Shown here: positions 1-5,757 of the stretch, one piece after another | How the letters are laid out: every line of letters begins with the position of its first letter | How positions within the stretch are numbered: position 1 is the first letter of the stretch | DNA from: Nitrospirae bacterium GWC2_56_14 | GTDB lineage: Bacteria > Nitrospirota > UBA9217 | DNA length: 5,757 nt | NCBI GenBank assembly: GCA_001803705.1 | Contig: MHDY01000096.1 | Location: 1-5,757, forward strand | Direction of reading: 5' to 3' | Position numbers and translations under genes: made by a program | Notes under the pieces: model-generated | What the model saw: only the letters and a program-made list of their open reading frames with translations | What the model was told of the DNA's origin: nothing | The model's database searches: none

Positions 1-575
1 AATTCGGCGACCGGCCCGAAGCGCTCCGCTGGACGCCGCAGGGCCAGCTCAAGCGCTATCACATGCTTGCCGATATCGCGCCTGTTGCGGAGCTGAACAA
101 CAGCACGGTCCTGGACTACGGGTGCGGGACCGGGGACTTTTACCGGTTCCTCCAGCGACGGGGCATCAAGGTAAAGTATACCGGCGTGGACATCAACGAG
201 AATTTCATCGGCCTGGCGAAGAAGAAATATCCCGAATGCACCTTCAAGGTCATGAACGCTGATGACGATGAGTTCGAAGGATTCTATGATTACATCTTTA
301 TCTGCGGCGTATTCAACCTGAACGTGCCTGGCGTCGACGATGACATGAAGAACGCGCTGACCGCTCTCTTCAAGCACTGCAACAAGGGGCTCGTCCTGAG
401 CGCCCTCTCGTCGCACACGCCCATCAGGGACCCCGAGCTCCACTTCACCTCGCCGGAAGAGATGGTCAAGTTCGCCCTGGAGAACCTTTCCCCCTCCATC
501 GCCCTGCGCCACGACCGCATCCAGCACGATTTCATGCTCTACGTCTATACGGGATACAACGAAGTTCCGATCTAA
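1..575 (+). CDS. Class I SAM-dependent methyltransferase, 5'-truncated by the window
   Basis: Probable class I (Rossmann-fold) S-adenosylmethionine-dependent methyltransferase; the substrate cannot be told. The frame is open back to the window edge (first full codon at 3), and the residues before the first ATG at 63 (FGDRPEALRW...GQLKRYHML) look like the usual N-terminal part of this family, so 63 is very unlikely to be the true start. Motif I is VLDYGCGTGDF (bases 108-140), the glycine-rich SAM-binding loop. YTGVDINENF follows, with the acidic residue expected to bind the ribose hydroxyls, then a YDYIFICGVFNL strand matching motif IV. The C-terminal HDFMLYVYTGY segment resembles the last beta strands of the family. 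No signal peptide or membrane segment is seen, so it is probably cytosolic. It converges on the ntrC gene, with 127 nt between the two stop codons. The methyltransferase fold is well supported; the specific role is unknown. Confidence 0.85.
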   Translation, partial: FGDRPEALRWTPQGQLKRYHMLADIAPVAELNNSTVLDYGCGTGDFYRFLQRRGIKVKYTGVDINENFIGLAKKKYPECTFKVMNADDDEFEGFYDYIFICGVFNLNVPGVDDDMKNALTALFKHCNKGLVLSALSSHTPIRDPELHFTSPEEMVKFALENLSPSIALRHDRIQHDFMLYVYTGYNEVPI

Positions 576-633
576 CCGAACCACCACGGACTTTTCAGCA
601 ACCGGTAAGACACAGTGCGCCATAAACATAAAA

Positions 634-663
634 AAGGACGGGCACGTTTCCATGCCCGTCCTT
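634..663 (-). terminator. Rho-independent terminator of the ntrB-ntrC operon
   Basis: A perfect 9-bp GC-rich stem, GGACGGGCA (636-644) with TGCCCGTCC (653-661), closes an 8-nt loop and is extended by two A-T pairs. Read on the minus strand, the stem is followed by a run of T (complement of the A tract 630-635), the classic intrinsic terminator layout. It lies about 40 nt past the ntrC stop codon. On the + strand only TT follows the stem, so termination of the methyltransferase transcript here would be weaker, though partial bidirectional use is possible. Confidence 0.85.
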
Positions 664-702
664 CCTGAAATTACGAAATACAAGAAAAACTCTCCGCCAG
701 CG

Positions 703-2154
<1,452 letters not shown>

Positions 2155-2168
2155 AGTTTTTGGACCAA

Positions 2169-2207
2169 GGCAACCGCGTTGCCGTTCTTAACGCCGACAT
2201 GGTCGGC
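2169..2207 (-). promoter_or_regulatory. Tandem intercistronic hairpins between ntrB and ntrC
   Basis: The 76-nt spacer between the ntrB stop and the ntrC start contains two perfect inverted repeats with 3-nt loops: GCCGAC/GTCGGC (2193-2198 with 2202-2207) and GGCAAC/GTTGCC (2169-2174 with 2178-2183). In the operon mRNA they would form two consecutive 6-bp GC-rich hairpins ending 14 nt before the ntrC ATG. No U-run follows either, so they do not look like terminators. Processing, mRNA stability or translation control of ntrC relative to ntrB are possible roles, but this is inference. Confidence 0.4.
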
Positions 2208-2230
2208 TCGCTCCATACCCCGCAATCGAA

Positions 2231-3349
2231 TCATCCCATCAGCGGCAGATACACGCTGAAGGTCGTTCCCTCGCCCTCGTGGCTCTCGACGCGGATCGTT
2301 CCGAGGTGCTCCTGCACGATCTGGTAGGACAGCGCCAGGCCGAGGCCCACGCCCCGGTCCTTGGTCGTGAAGAAGGGCGTGAAGATATCGTTCAGATGCT
2401 CCTGGGTGATCCCCTTGCCCGTATCGCTCACCTTGATGACCATGAGCCGGTGTTTTTTCCCGTCTGCCTGAACGCTGGTGAAGAGGTCCGACATGCGCGT
2501 CAGCACGGTCAGTTTCCCTCCCGTGGGCATGACCTCCACAGCGTTCTTGATGATGTTCATGAACACCTGCACCAACTGGTCCTCGTTGCCGAGCACCTCC
2601 GGCAGGCTCGGGTCGTACATCCGGGAAAGAACAATGTTGCTCTGCCGGGCCTGCTCCTCATGCAGCAAAAGCACCCGGTCGATGATACTGTGGATATTGA
2701 GCCCTTTGATCTCGCTCGGGCTGAGGCGCGTAAAATCGAGGATCCCCTCCAGCACATTGTTCAGCCGGTCGGCTTCCTTCATGATCACATCGAGGTATTC
2801 ATCAAAGCTCCTGCTGTCCTGCCGGGACGACGCAGCAACGCTGCGAAGTTCCGACCGCATGAGCTGTGCTGCGCCGCGAATGCCGACCAGGGGGTTCTTC
2901 ACTTCATGGGCGATGCCCGCAGCGATCATCCCGAGCGTCGCCAGACGGTCGGACCTGCGCATGCGTTCCTTCAGGTCCCGTACGCCGGCCTGGTCGCGGA
3001 TGGTGGAGATCACGCCCATGGGAACGCCTTCCTCATCGGCCAGCACGCTGGTCACGAGCCCGATGGGGAGCGGCTGCCGGTGCCTGGCAGCCAGTTCTGT
3101 TTCATAATCAGAGTAGGAACGCCCGGTGGTGAAGGTCTTCTCGATCTGGCTCACCACGGCGGGGTTTTCAGCGAACACAATGCGCATGGCTTTGCCGAGC
3201 GCCTCTGCCGCTGCAATGCCGGTCATCTCTTCCGCCGCGCGGTTCCAGATGATGACCTGCCCCTGCGCATCGGTCACCACGACGCCGTCAACGATCCCCG
3301 TGAGGATATCGGCGGTCAGGTCCCGTATTTTCTGCTCAACAGAGCTCAT
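2231..3349 (-). CDS. ntrB: NtrB-type PAS sensor histidine kinase
   Basis: Soluble histidine kinase, 372 aa from the ATG at 3349, expected to phosphorylate the adjacent NtrC. An in-frame GTG at 3364 would add five residues. Numbered from that GTG, a PAS domain spans about 17-125 (GVVVTDAQGQVIIWN). The dimerisation/phosphotransfer H-box is AGIAHEVKNPLVGIRGAAQL with H153, very close to the NtrB signature. The ATPase domain shows the N-box (FMNIIKNAVEVM, N274), the G1 box DTGKG (314-318), the F-box PFFTTK (330-335) and the G2 box GVGLGLAL. There is no membrane segment, unlike most sensor kinases but as in NtrB, which responds to PII protein inside the cell. ATG 3349 is preferred because a candidate promoter spans the GTG; neither codon has a Shine-Dalgarno. 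First gene of the minus-strand operon and divergent from the transporter. Assignment as NtrB rather than another PAS kinase rests on the H-box and the NtrC-like partner. Confidence 0.85.
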   Translation of the reverse strand: MSSVEQKIRDLTADILTGIVDGVVVTDAQGQVIIWNRAAEEMTGIAAAEALGKAMRIVFAENPAVVSQIEKTFTTGRSYSDYETELAARHRQPLPIGLVTSVLADEEGVPMGVISTIRDQAGVRDLKERMRRSDRLATLGMIAAGIAHEVKNPLVGIRGAAQLMRSELRSVAASSRQDSRSFDEYLDVIMKEADRLNNVLEGILDFTRLSPSEIKGLNIHSIIDRVLLLHEEQARQSNIVLSRMYDPSLPEVLGNEDQLVQVFMNIIKNAVEVMPTGGKLTVLTRMSDLFTSVQADGKKHRLMVIKVSDTGKGITQEHLNDIFTPFFTTKDRGVGLGLALSYQIVQEHLGTIRVESHEGEGTTFSVYLPLMG

Positions 3350-3354
3350 GGTTA

Positions 3355-3383
3355 TTGATAGCACAATACATTTGATGATTCAA
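3355..3383 (-). promoter_or_regulatory. Candidate promoter for ntrB, possibly leaderless
   Basis: Read on the minus strand, TTGAAT (3383-3378) and TATCAA (3360-3355) are separated by 17 nt, each matching the sigma-70 consensus at 4 of 6 positions. Transcription would begin at about 3348-3349, on the ATG itself, giving a leaderless message. That agrees with the lack of a Shine-Dalgarno, but the match is modest and AT-rich sequence gives such hits easily. Confidence 0.25.
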
Positions 3384-3401
3384 GGGAATTCATGGTATAT
3401 T
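3372..3401 (+). promoter_or_regulatory. Candidate sigma-70 promoter for the EamA transporter gene
   Basis: TTGATG (3372-3377, 4/6 to the -35 consensus) and TATATT (3396-3401, 5/6 to the -10 consensus) are 18 nt apart. The start of transcription would fall near 3408, directly before the heptamer-repeat palindrome, so the 5' leader of the transporter mRNA would consist almost wholly of that palindrome. It overlaps the candidate ntrB promoter on the other strand, so the two could interfere. Confidence 0.4.
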
Positions 3402-3408
3402 CAACACC

Positions 3409-3502
3409 ATTTCGGATTGCGGATTGCGGATTTCGGATTTAAACCTAAATCCGCTGCATGCTTTATTTCCTGCTGTTCATTCCGCAATCCGAAATCCGAA
3501 AT
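3409..3502. repeat. Heptamer tandem repeat with inverted copy (palindromic intergenic element)
   Basis: The left arm contains four tandem 7-mers: CGGATTG (3413-3419), CGGATTG (3420-3426), CGGATTT (3427-3433) and CGGATTT (3434-3440). The right arm carries the reverse complement. Bases 3409-3430 pair with 3481-3502 at 21 of 22 positions around a 50-nt loop. A second, competing hairpin is CGGATTTA (3434-3441) with TAAATCCG (3446-3453) around AACC. This resembles short tandemly repeated or REP-like intergenic elements, which usually occur in many copies per genome; copy number cannot be judged from one window. The right arm ends 3 nt before the preferred ATG of the transporter. Confidence 0.85.
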
Positions 3503-3505
3503 AGA

Positions 3506-4378
3506 ATGCTTAATCTCCGTCTCATACTGGTCGCCATCGCCTGGGGCGTGAACTTTTCCTTCGTCAAGTTCGCCCTGGCGGATTTTTATCCGCTCTCCTT
3601 CACGGTCATCCGGTTCTTCTTTGCCGCCCTCTTCCTCTTCGGCGTCATGATCCTACAAGGCGAACCGTTCAAGGTCGAGCGGCGCGATGCCGGAAAGATC
3701 ATCCTGCTCGGCTTCATCGGAATATCGCTTTACAACATCCTGTTCATATACGGTCTCCAGCGCACAACCGCCTCGAACTCGGCGCTGTTCATCGCCATGT
3801 CCCCGCTCTTCGCCGCACTGACGCAGCTCGTGACAAAGAATGAGCGTATGACTTCCCGAAGCGCGTCGGGACTGCTCCTGTCATTCGTCGGCGCCACGCT
3901 GATCATCTGGACAAGGACCGGCGGCCTCAGCTTCTCCTGGCAGGACCTGTCCGGCGATCTGCTGACGCTGGCGGCATCGTTCTCCTGGGCGCTCTACACG
4001 CTGCTGGCCAAACCGCTGCTCGAAAAGTATTCGCCCGTCAAGATGACCGCCTACACCATGGCCGTCGGGACGCTCCTGCTGCTTCCCCTGGGACTGCCCG
4101 AGCTGGTGGACCAGCCGTGGAGAACGATATCCCTCCAGTCCTGGTCAGCGCTCGGCTTCGGTGCGTTCGTCGCCGGAGGGATCGCCTACACGCTCTGGTA
4201 TCAGGGCGTGCAGCAGCTCGGTGTCACCAGAACGATCGTCTATCACTACCTCATGCCCTTTGTTGCCGTCATCTTCGCAGCGCTCTTTCTGCACGAACAG
4301 ATCACGCTCCTGCAGGTCTTCGGCGGCTGCTCCATCCTGGCCGGGGTCTATCTTGTTCAGACAAGTTCAGACCGCTGA
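3506..4378 (+). CDS. EamA/DMT-family transporter (RhaT/YdcZ-like permease)
   Basis: Inner-membrane permease of the drug/metabolite transporter superfamily, 290 aa from ATG 3506, the usual length for this family. Two EamA repeats of about five membrane helices each are visible. The first runs from LRLILVAIAWGVNFSFVKFA to about residue 138, including RTTASNSALFIAMSPLFAAL. The second starts at about 148 (LLTLAASFSWALYTLLAKPL) and ends in YHYLMPFVAVIFAALFLHEQ plus a last helix (FGGCSILAGVYLV). The substrate cannot be inferred; members export amino acids, metabolites or drugs. An upstream in-frame ATG at 3458 would add 16 residues, but they are encoded by the repeat element (MLYFLLFIPQSEIRNR) and are not family-like, so 3506 is chosen. 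Neither start has a Shine-Dalgarno, which is odd beside the strong sites of the two genes downstream. Divergent from ntrB; no terminator with a U-tract is seen after it. Confidence 0.9.
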   Translation: MLNLRLILVAIAWGVNFSFVKFALADFYPLSFTVIRFFFAALFLFGVMILQGEPFKVERRDAGKIILLGFIGISLYNILFIYGLQRTTASNSALFIAMSPLFAALTQLVTKNERMTSRSASGLLLSFVGATLIIWTRTGGLSFSWQDLSGDLLTLAASFSWALYTLLAKPLLEKYSPVKMTAYTMAVGTLLLLPLGLPELVDQPWRTISLQSWSALGFGAFVAGGIAYTLWYQGVQQLGVTRTIVYHYLMPFVAVIFAALFLHEQITLLQVFGGCSILAGVYLVQTSSDR

Positions 4379-4612
4379 TCGTCATTACCCAGGATCACGC
4401 AAACTGCACCTGCATTATTATATAGCAAGGCCTATGCCACCTCGTTTTACCTGACAACCTAACGCTATAGTACTAATTTTATAAAACAATTTAAAATAAG
4501 CCTGCAGATTATTGGGTGGAACCGCAGCCGCTGCAGGCCGCTAATTTAAGCACCTGATCATTAAATAGGCACAGCCCATTCCATAAATTAATGCCCTTCA
4601 TCGCAAAAATAG
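4379..4612. other. AT-rich intergenic region upstream of the stress operon
   Basis: This stretch is visibly richer in A and T than the genes around it, and I see no convincing gene in it. It holds a TGATC/GATCA inverted repeat over the transporter stop codon (4376-4380 with 4393-4397), a TATAGC/GCTATA pair (4421-4426 with 4464-4469), the AT palindrome TTTTATAAAA (4477-4486), the perfect inverted repeat at 4500-4538, and the motif CTAATTT at 4473 and 4541, which recurs at 4646. None is a clear terminator for the transporter gene on the + strand. Confidence 0.5.
4500..4545 (+). promoter_or_regulatory. Hairpin containing a T-box-like core sequence
   Basis: GCCTGCAG (4500-4507) and CTGCAGGC (4531-4538) form a perfect 8-bp inverted repeat. 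Its loop contains GGGTGGAACCGC (4514-4525), which equals the T-box antiterminator core (GGGUGGNACCGC). GCAG (4524-4527) can pair with CTGC (4531-4534) directly after the 7-nt TGGAACC stretch, as antiterminator helix A2 does. The A1-like helix is imperfect (ATTA/TAAT and GG/CC with a mismatch and three unpaired bases). The 8-bp hairpin and this fold exclude each other. There is no U-tract, no clear stem I, and the next gene is not an amino-acid or tRNA-synthetase gene, so a working T-box is doubtful. Confidence 0.2.
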
Positions 4613-4641
4613 TTGACAACCCGGCAAGTCTATATTAAACT
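4613..4641 (+). promoter_or_regulatory. Sigma-70 promoter of the rubredoxin-fusion/sod unit
   Basis: A perfect -35 box TTGACA (4613-4618) is followed after 17 nt by TAAACT (4636-4641), 4 of 6 to the -10 consensus. The transcription start would be near 4648, giving a leader of about 50 nt before the ATG at 4700. The weak -10 and strong -35 fit a regulated promoter. Confidence 0.6.
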
Positions 4642-4649
4642 CATTCTAA
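4635..4649. promoter_or_regulatory. PerR-like operator overlapping the -10 box
   Basis: TTAAACTCATTCTAA matches the 7-1-7 PerR box TTATAATNATTATAA at 11 of 14 defined positions and is itself a partial palindrome (ATTA.A.T / A.T.TAAT over 4634-4650). It covers the -10 box and the probable start of transcription, where a repressor would block RNA polymerase. PerR is the Fur-family peroxide sensor, and the genes downstream are redox/superoxide genes. The site is inferred from consensus memory only; a Fur-type or unrelated regulator could bind instead. Confidence 0.4.
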
Positions 4650-4699
4650 TTTAACTCCGCTCACGACAATCGTCACACCGTACGGCCAAAGGAGGTTTC

Positions 4700-5179
4700 A
4701 TGAGCATTCCAGTGGAAAAGATCCCGGGAGGATTGAGCGTTGACGGCCTGGAGTTCAAGAACGGGAAATGCGGCTGCACATCGGTAGCCCCCTGCTGTTA
4801 CAGCTGGTCCAAGACAAAACAATCGGGGAAGACCATCACCTATCGGGGCAAGACAACGGGGCCCGATGCGAAAGACGTTTTTACCTGGAGCTTTATCGTT
4901 AAAAAAGACGACCTGGTGGTCGATGTAGCCATGGAAGATTGCCGGGATAAAGAGATCTTTGCCGGCTACTACCCTCCCCCGCTCGAAGCATTTATAGAAA
5001 AGGGCTGGGAGCTCGTGAGCAAGGAAGGGGCGCGGGAGGATTTCGATCTCTGGCGCTGCGCAGCCTGCAGATGGCTTTACAAGGAAGCTGAGCAACCGGT
5101 AAAATTCAGCGATCTGCCTGATGACTGGAAATGCCCGGTGTGCAAAGCAGGCAAGGATTCGTTCGAGCAGGTGGGATAA
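4700..5179 (+). CDS. Cys-rich N-terminal domain fused to a short-loop rubredoxin
   Basis: A 159-aa protein, probably cytosolic, with no signal peptide or membrane helix. The C-terminal part (about 117-157) is a rubredoxin-type one-iron site: C120-x2-C123 ... LPDDWKC145-PVC148, with the usual GKDSFE ending. The loop between the two knuckles is about eight residues shorter than in canonical rubredoxin (C123 to C145 is 22, against 30), and CGY is replaced by CRW. The N-terminal part (about 1-112) carries C24-G-C26, C32-C33 and C81, and I do not recognise it. The protein has no histidine, which rules out a desulfoferrodoxin or superoxide-reductase iron centre. A strong Shine-Dalgarno, AAAGGAGG (4688-4695), fixes the start. 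It lies 74 nt before sod with no clear terminator between, so the two may be co-transcribed. A role as electron carrier or metal-binding protein in oxidative stress defence is inferred from domain and context, not shown. Confidence 0.85.
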   Translation: MSIPVEKIPGGLSVDGLEFKNGKCGCTSVAPCCYSWSKTKQSGKTITYRGKTTGPDAKDVFTWSFIVKKDDLVVDVAMEDCRDKEIFAGYYPPPLEAFIEKGWELVSKEGAREDFDLWRCAACRWLYKEAEQPVKFSDLPDDWKCPVCKAGKDSFEQVG

Positions 5180-5253
5180 GGACGCCCTACCCTGTTTCTG
5201 CTATACTTTAATTCATTGGAATTGCACTTCATCTAACCAAGGAGGAACACATT

Positions 5254-5757
5254 ATGGCATACGCGCCAAAAGATTATGCAAAGCTCATCGGAATGGCCGG
5301 GTTCAGCGAGACCCTGCTCAAGAACCACTTTACCCTCTACCAGGGTTATGTAACGAACACGAACAAGGTGCTCGATACCCTCGATCAAATGGCCAAGGAC
5401 GGCAAGACCGCGACACCGGAATTCGCGGAACTGAAGCGCAGGCTCGGCTGGGAGTTCAACGGCATGCGGCTCCATGAATATTATTTCGAAAACCTGGGCG
5501 GCAGTTCGGCGCTGAACAAAGACGGCAAGCTCGGCAAGAAGATCGCCGAAAGCTTCGGGAGCTACGAAGCCTGGGAAAAGGACTTCCGGGCCACGGGTGC
5601 CATGCGCGGCATCGGCTGGGTCGCGCTCTACCAGGACCCGGTCTCGGGACGGCTCATCAATTTCTGGATCAACGAGCACGACGTCTCCCACCCGGCAGGC
5701 TGCACCCTTCTTTTGATCATGGACGTTTTCGAACATGCCTTCATGATCGATTACGGC
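5254..5757 (+). CDS. sod: Fe/Mn-family superoxide dismutase, 3'-truncated by the window
   Basis: Superoxide dismutase of the iron/manganese family, converting superoxide to oxygen and hydrogen peroxide, probably in the cytosol (no signal peptide). The first 168 residues are present, and about 25-40 C-terminal residues should lie beyond the window. The four expected metal ligands are visible: H25 (LLKNHFTLYQGYV), H74 (GMRLHEYYF), D157 and H161 (MDVFEHAF). GWVALYQDP and INFWINEHD match the C-terminal domain. G70, four residues before H74, is the manganese-type residue, while H142 sits where manganese enzymes have the active-site Gln. The helix-1 segment is one residue shorter than in E. coli SodB between H25 and the YVTN motif, so the SodB His30 equivalent is lost. 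The metal (Fe, Mn or either) cannot be settled from sequence. The start is set by AAGGAGG (5239-5245) 8 nt before ATG. It lies 74 nt after the rubredoxin-fusion gene. Confidence 0.95.
   Translation, partial: MAYAPKDYAKLIGMAGFSETLLKNHFTLYQGYVTNTNKVLDTLDQMAKDGKTATPEFAELKRRLGWEFNGMRLHEYYFENLGGSSALNKDGKLGKKIAESFGSYEAWEKDFRATGAMRGIGWVALYQDPVSGRLINFWINEHDVSHPAGCTLLLIMDVFEHAFMIDYG

Noticed and set aside
63..65. ATG as start of the methyltransferase
   Set aside because: The frame is open upstream to the window edge and encodes plausible family sequence, so this is an internal Met.
2279..3358. Long + strand open frame (359 codons) opposite ntrB
   Set aside because: Shadow of the histidine kinase gene, with low-complexity His/Ala/Gly/Val content and no domain.
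3409..3502. CRISPR array
   Set aside because: The repeats are 7-mers in direct tandem with an inverted copy; there are no spacers of regular length.
4673..5095. Minus-strand frame of 140 codons over the rubredoxin-fusion gene
   Set aside because: Antisense to a gene with a clear rubredoxin site and a strong Shine-Dalgarno; no recognisable domain.
4700..5179. Desulfoferrodoxin / superoxide reductase identity
   Set aside because: The protein has no histidine, so the four-His one-Cys iron site cannot exist; only a rubredoxin-type site is present.
5202..5221. TATACT followed by TTTAATTCATTGGAA as a second promoter/PerR-like box before sod
   Set aside because: No -35 box at a proper distance, and only 9 of 14 matches to the PerR consensus; too weak to call.
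5233..5736. Minus-strand frame of 167 codons over sod
   Set aside because: Antisense to an unmistakable superoxide dismutase with all four metal ligands.

Overview
The window carries six protein-coding genes, two of them cut by the window edges. GC-rich genes, a cytosolic NtrB/NtrC-type sigma-54 two-component pair, a rubredoxin-domain protein and an Fe/Mn superoxide dismutase suggest a Gram-negative anaerobe or microaerophile. Desulfobacterota or Nitrospirota would fit, but this is an inference from gene content; no rRNA or other phylogenetic marker is present.

Layout from left to right: (1) the 3' part of a small SAM-dependent methyltransferase on the + strand, open at the left edge. (2) A hairpin with a U-tract on the minus strand that ends the convergent two-component operon. 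(3) On the minus strand, ntrB (3349 to 2231) followed by ntrC (2154 to 703), with a 76-nt gap holding two small perfect hairpins. (4) A divergent intergenic region of about 155 nt with candidate promoters in both directions and a heptamer-repeat palindrome. (5) On the + strand, an EamA/DMT-type transporter; its best start lies just past the palindrome. (6) An AT-rich gap of about 320 nt with a short motif resembling a T-box core, a perfect 8-bp inverted repeat, and a strong TTGACA promoter overlapped by a PerR-like operator. (7) A probable oxidative-stress unit on the + strand: a Cys-rich domain fused to a shortened rubredoxin, then superoxide dismutase, cut by the right edge.

Functionally there are two themes. 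NtrB/NtrC is a complete soluble kinase and sigma-54 activator pair, most likely for nitrogen control, although no nitrogen gene is visible here. The rubredoxin-fusion/sod unit has good Shine-Dalgarno sites and a candidate peroxide-responsive operator. The least familiar item is the rubredoxin-fusion protein: its N-terminal Cys-rich domain matches no family I recognise, and its rubredoxin loop is about eight residues shorter than the canonical form.
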